From the NCBI RefSeq assembly GCF_900129215.1, contig NZ_FQUQ01000005.1, positions 186,001-250,000 on the forward strand: a DNA stretch of 64,000 nucleotides, in the 5' to 3' direction. The notes beneath the pieces were generated by a model. That model was not told the DNA's origin. It did not search any database and saw nothing but the letters and a program-made list of their open reading frames with translations. Made by a program: the position numbers and the translations under genes. Positions 61,877 to 64,000 of this stretch are shown here, piece by piece; positions within the stretch are counted from its first letter, which is position 1, and every line of letters begins with the position of its first letter. This DNA comes from Pedobacter caeni. Its GTDB lineage: Bacteria; Bacteroidota; Bacteroidia; Sphingobacteriales; Sphingobacteriaceae.

Positions 61877-64000
61877 ATGACAGCTAAGGAAATCAGACAG
61901 GCTTACTTAAAATTTTTTGAATCGAAACAACATCATATTGTTCCCTCTGCACCAATTGTAGTAAAGAACGATCCAACACTGATGTTCACCAATGCGGGAA
62001 TGAACCAGTTTAAAGATTTGTTCCTGGGAGAAGCGCCTATTAAATATCCTCGTGTTACAGATACACAACGTTGTTTGCGCGTTTCCGGGAAACACAATGA
62101 CCTGGAAGAAGTAGGTATTGATACCTACCACCATACGATGTTTGAAATGCTGGGCAACTGGAGCTTTGGAGATTACTTTAAAAAAGAAGCCATCGCCTGG
62201 AGCTGGGAATTATTAACTGAAGTATACAAAATCCCTAAGGATAAATTATATGTGTCCATCTTCGAAGGAGATGAAAAAGAAGGACTGCCAAGAGATACTG
62301 AAGCTTACGACCTTTGGAAACAATATGTACCGGAAGACCGGATCATTCTTGGTAATAAAAAGGATAACTTCTGGGAAATGGGTGATACTGGTCCCTGCGG
62401 TCCCTGCTCAGAGATCCATGTAGATTGCAGAAGCGAAGAAGAACGCAAAGCAGTGAATGGAAAAGATTTGGTGAACGCGGATCATCCTCAGGTAATTGAG
62501 ATCTGGAACAATGTATTCATGCAGTTCAACCGTCTTAAAGATGGCTCACTGCAGCCATTACCTGCACAACATGTGGATACAGGAATGGGGTTTGAACGTC
62601 TGGTACGTGTGTTACAGGAAAAATCTTCTAACTATGATACGGATGTGTTCCAGCCAATGATCCAGTTTATTGCAACACATGCAGGAGTGGTTTATGGTGC
62701 CGATGAAAAGACGGATATCGCTATGCGTGTAATGGCTGATCATATCCGCGCCATCTCTTTTGTAATTGCAGACGGACAATTGCCTTCAAATAATAAAGCA
62801 GGTTATGTAATTCGCAGGATTCTTCGCCGCGCGGTAAGGTATGCTTATACTTTCCTGAACCTGAAGGAGCCTTTCTTAAACCAATTGGTACCGGTATTGG
62901 CTGAGCAGTTTAAAGGCGTATTTGAAGAGCTGGTTTTACAACAGGATTTCGTGCAAAAAGTAGTGCTGGAAGAAGAAGTTTCCTTCCTGAGAACTTTGGC
63001 CACAGGAATTCAGCGCTTTGAAAATTATACTAAAAAACAAGGCGAATTGCTGATGTCGGAAAATGCCATTGAACTGGAGAAATCTTTTGAAGACAACTGG
63101 GTGTACAGCATTTTGAAAGACCAGATGGTGATTTCAGGAGAATTTGCTTTTGAACTGAACGATACTTATGGTTTCCCGATAGATTTAACAGAGTTGATGG
63201 CCAGGGAACAACGCTGGACCGTTGACATGGCTGAATATGATAAAGCCTTGTTAAAGCAGAAAGAAAGATCAAGAGCGGCAACTGCTGTAGATACCGGCGA
63301 CTGGATTATGGTGAATGCCAATCTGGAAACTGATTTCGTAGGTTATGATGATTTTGAAATAGAAACACAAATTATAAAATACCGTAAGGTGAGTGCAAAA
63401 GGCAAGGAACAATATCAGATTGTGCTGAGCAAAACACCATTTTACGCAGAGAGTGGTGGTCAGGTAGGAGACACAGGCCGCCTGGAAGACCATAGCCGTC
63501 TGTTCTTTGTCGAGATTACTGATACCAAGAAAGAAAATGGCGTAATCGTTCATTATACAGATACTTTGCCTGAAGATTTAGATGGTTTGTTCTGGGCAGT
63601 GATTGATGAAGATAAGCGCTTGTTATCCCAAGACAACCATACCGCTACGCATTTACTTCATGCAGCACTTAAAAAAGTGTTGGGTAGCCATGTGAACCAA
63701 AAAGGTTCATTGGTAAACCCGGATTACCTGCGTTTCGATTTCTCGCATTTTGCAAAGATCAGTGATGAGGATTTGGCTAAAGTTGAACATTTGGTGAATC
63801 AAAAGATCAGAGAGAATATTCCTTTGAAAGAACAACGAGACATTCCTTATGACCAGGCGATTTCAAGTGGGGTGACGGCCTTGTTTGGAGAGAAATATGG
63901 TGATTTTGTACGTGTCATTACTTTTGATGACCATTATTCAAAAGAGCTTTGCGGAGGTACCCATGTGCAGGCAACCGGACAGATTGGTTATTTCAAGATC
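61877..64000 (+). CDS. alaS: Alanyl-tRNA synthetase, partial (runs off right edge)
   Basis: Reads open for 708 codons to the window end; the full protein is about 870-880 residues, so the C-terminal dimerisation region is missing. It charges tRNA-Ala. Visible: class II motifs (NAGMNQFKDLFLG at about 39-51; GDTGPCGPCSEIH at about 170-182), the editing-domain zinc site with H588 and H592 (NHTATHLLH) and C692 and H696 (CGGTH). A strong AGAAGG lies 2-7 bases before the ATG. It is divergent from merR. Confidence 0.96.
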   Translation, partial: MTAKEIRQAYLKFFESKQHHIVPSAPIVVKNDPTLMFTNAGMNQFKDLFLGEAPIKYPRVTDTQRCLRVSGKHNDLEEVGIDTYHHTMFEMLGNWSFGDYFKKEAIAWSWELLTEVYKIPKDKLYVSIFEGDEKEGLPRDTEAYDLWKQYVPEDRIILGNKKDNFWEMGDTGPCGPCSEIHVDCRSEEERKAVNGKDLVNADHPQVIEIWNNVFMQFNRLKDGSLQPLPAQHVDTGMGFERLVRVLQEKSSNYDTDVFQPMIQFIATHAGVVYGADEKTDIAMRVMADHIRAISFVIADGQLPSNNKAGYVIRRILRRAVRYAYTFLNLKEPFLNQLVPVLAEQFKGVFEELVLQQDFVQKVVLEEEVSFLRTLATGIQRFENYTKKQGELLMSENAIELEKSFEDNWVYSILKDQMVISGEFAFELNDTYGFPIDLTELMAREQRWTVDMAEYDKALLKQKERSRAATAVDTGDWIMVNANLETDFVGYDDFEIETQIIKYRKVSAKGKEQYQIVLSKTPFYAESGGQVGDTGRLEDHSRLFFVEITDTKKENGVIVHYTDTLPEDLDGLFWAVIDEDKRLLSQDNHTATHLLHAALKKVLGSHVNQKGSLVNPDYLRFDFSHFAKISDEDLAKVEHLVNQKIRENIPLKEQRDIPYDQAISSGVTALFGEKYGDFVRVITFDDHYSKELCGGTHVQATGQIGYFKI

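Noticed and set aside
1..64000. CRISPR array, insertion sequence, prophage or tRNA/rRNA genes
   Set aside because: I saw no regularly spaced direct repeats with variable spacers, no transposase or integrase, and no cloverleaf or rRNA sequence. A covariance-model scan would be needed to exclude small RNAs.

Overview
The window reads as chromosome of a Bacteroidota bacterium, most likely Sphingobacteriaceae (Pedobacter-like). This rests on gene families, not on a database search: SusC/SusD pairs, FecR/ECF-sigma surface signalling, TonB receptors with carboxypeptidase-like N-domains, DUF4249, DUF6266, several TlpA-type thioredoxins, weak Shine-Dalgarno sites, and many -7 elements of the Bacteroidota form TAnnTTTG. 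I see no rRNA, tRNA, CRISPR array, transposon or prophage. Two genes run off the ends: an ATP-dependent DNA ligase (left) and alaS (right).

Layout. 1-1.5 kb: DNA ligase and its partner exonuclease (minus). 1.6-4.7 kb: TonB receptor plus DUF4249 lipoprotein. 4.8-7.7 kb: TrxB-like flavoprotein, AraC regulator and SDR dehydrogenase. 7.7-12.3 kb: two orphan histidine kinases around an aldose-1-epimerase-like gene. 12.4-20.5 kb (minus): small unknown protein, LytS-type kinase, LytTR regulator, then a three-gene RND efflux operon. 20.6-23.5 kb: small envelope genes and a TlpA-DUF3738 fusion. 23.5-27.4 kb: cysteine synthase, split DsbD and a divergent Lrp regulator. 27.6-43.3 kb: ECF sigma factor, then a LytS/LytTR/TonB-receptor module, then FecR, SusC, SusD and three tandem TlpA-like proteins. 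43.4-46 kb: Mla-type lipid ABC transporter. 46.2-51.7 kb: DPP-IV peptidase, LTA-synthase-like enzyme, unknown periplasmic protein, enoyl-CoA hydratase. 51.8-56.3 kb: a complete ECF/FecR/TonB-receptor signalling operon. 56.7-57.5 kb: DUF6266. 57.5-61.8 kb: MerR regulator, helix-hairpin-helix beta-barrel protein and ComEC. 61.9 kb to end: alaS.

The most informative signals are in the non-coding DNA. Three promoters beside the two LytTR systems carry direct repeats with a 21-bp period, each half-site centred on GTC, at nearly the same distance (58-59 and 37-38 bp) from a -7 element. This ties one regulator to the RND pump and the other to itself and its TonB receptor. A shared 11-mer precedes both the AraC gene and the SDR gene. 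Both FecR-to-receptor junctions hold a tiny basic leader ORF followed by a stem-loop. The lrp leader has two overlapping palindromes ending at the start codon. A ComEC without a visible nuclease domain is paired with a helix-hairpin-helix outer-membrane barrel protein. No wholly new multi-gene system is proven by sequence reading alone.
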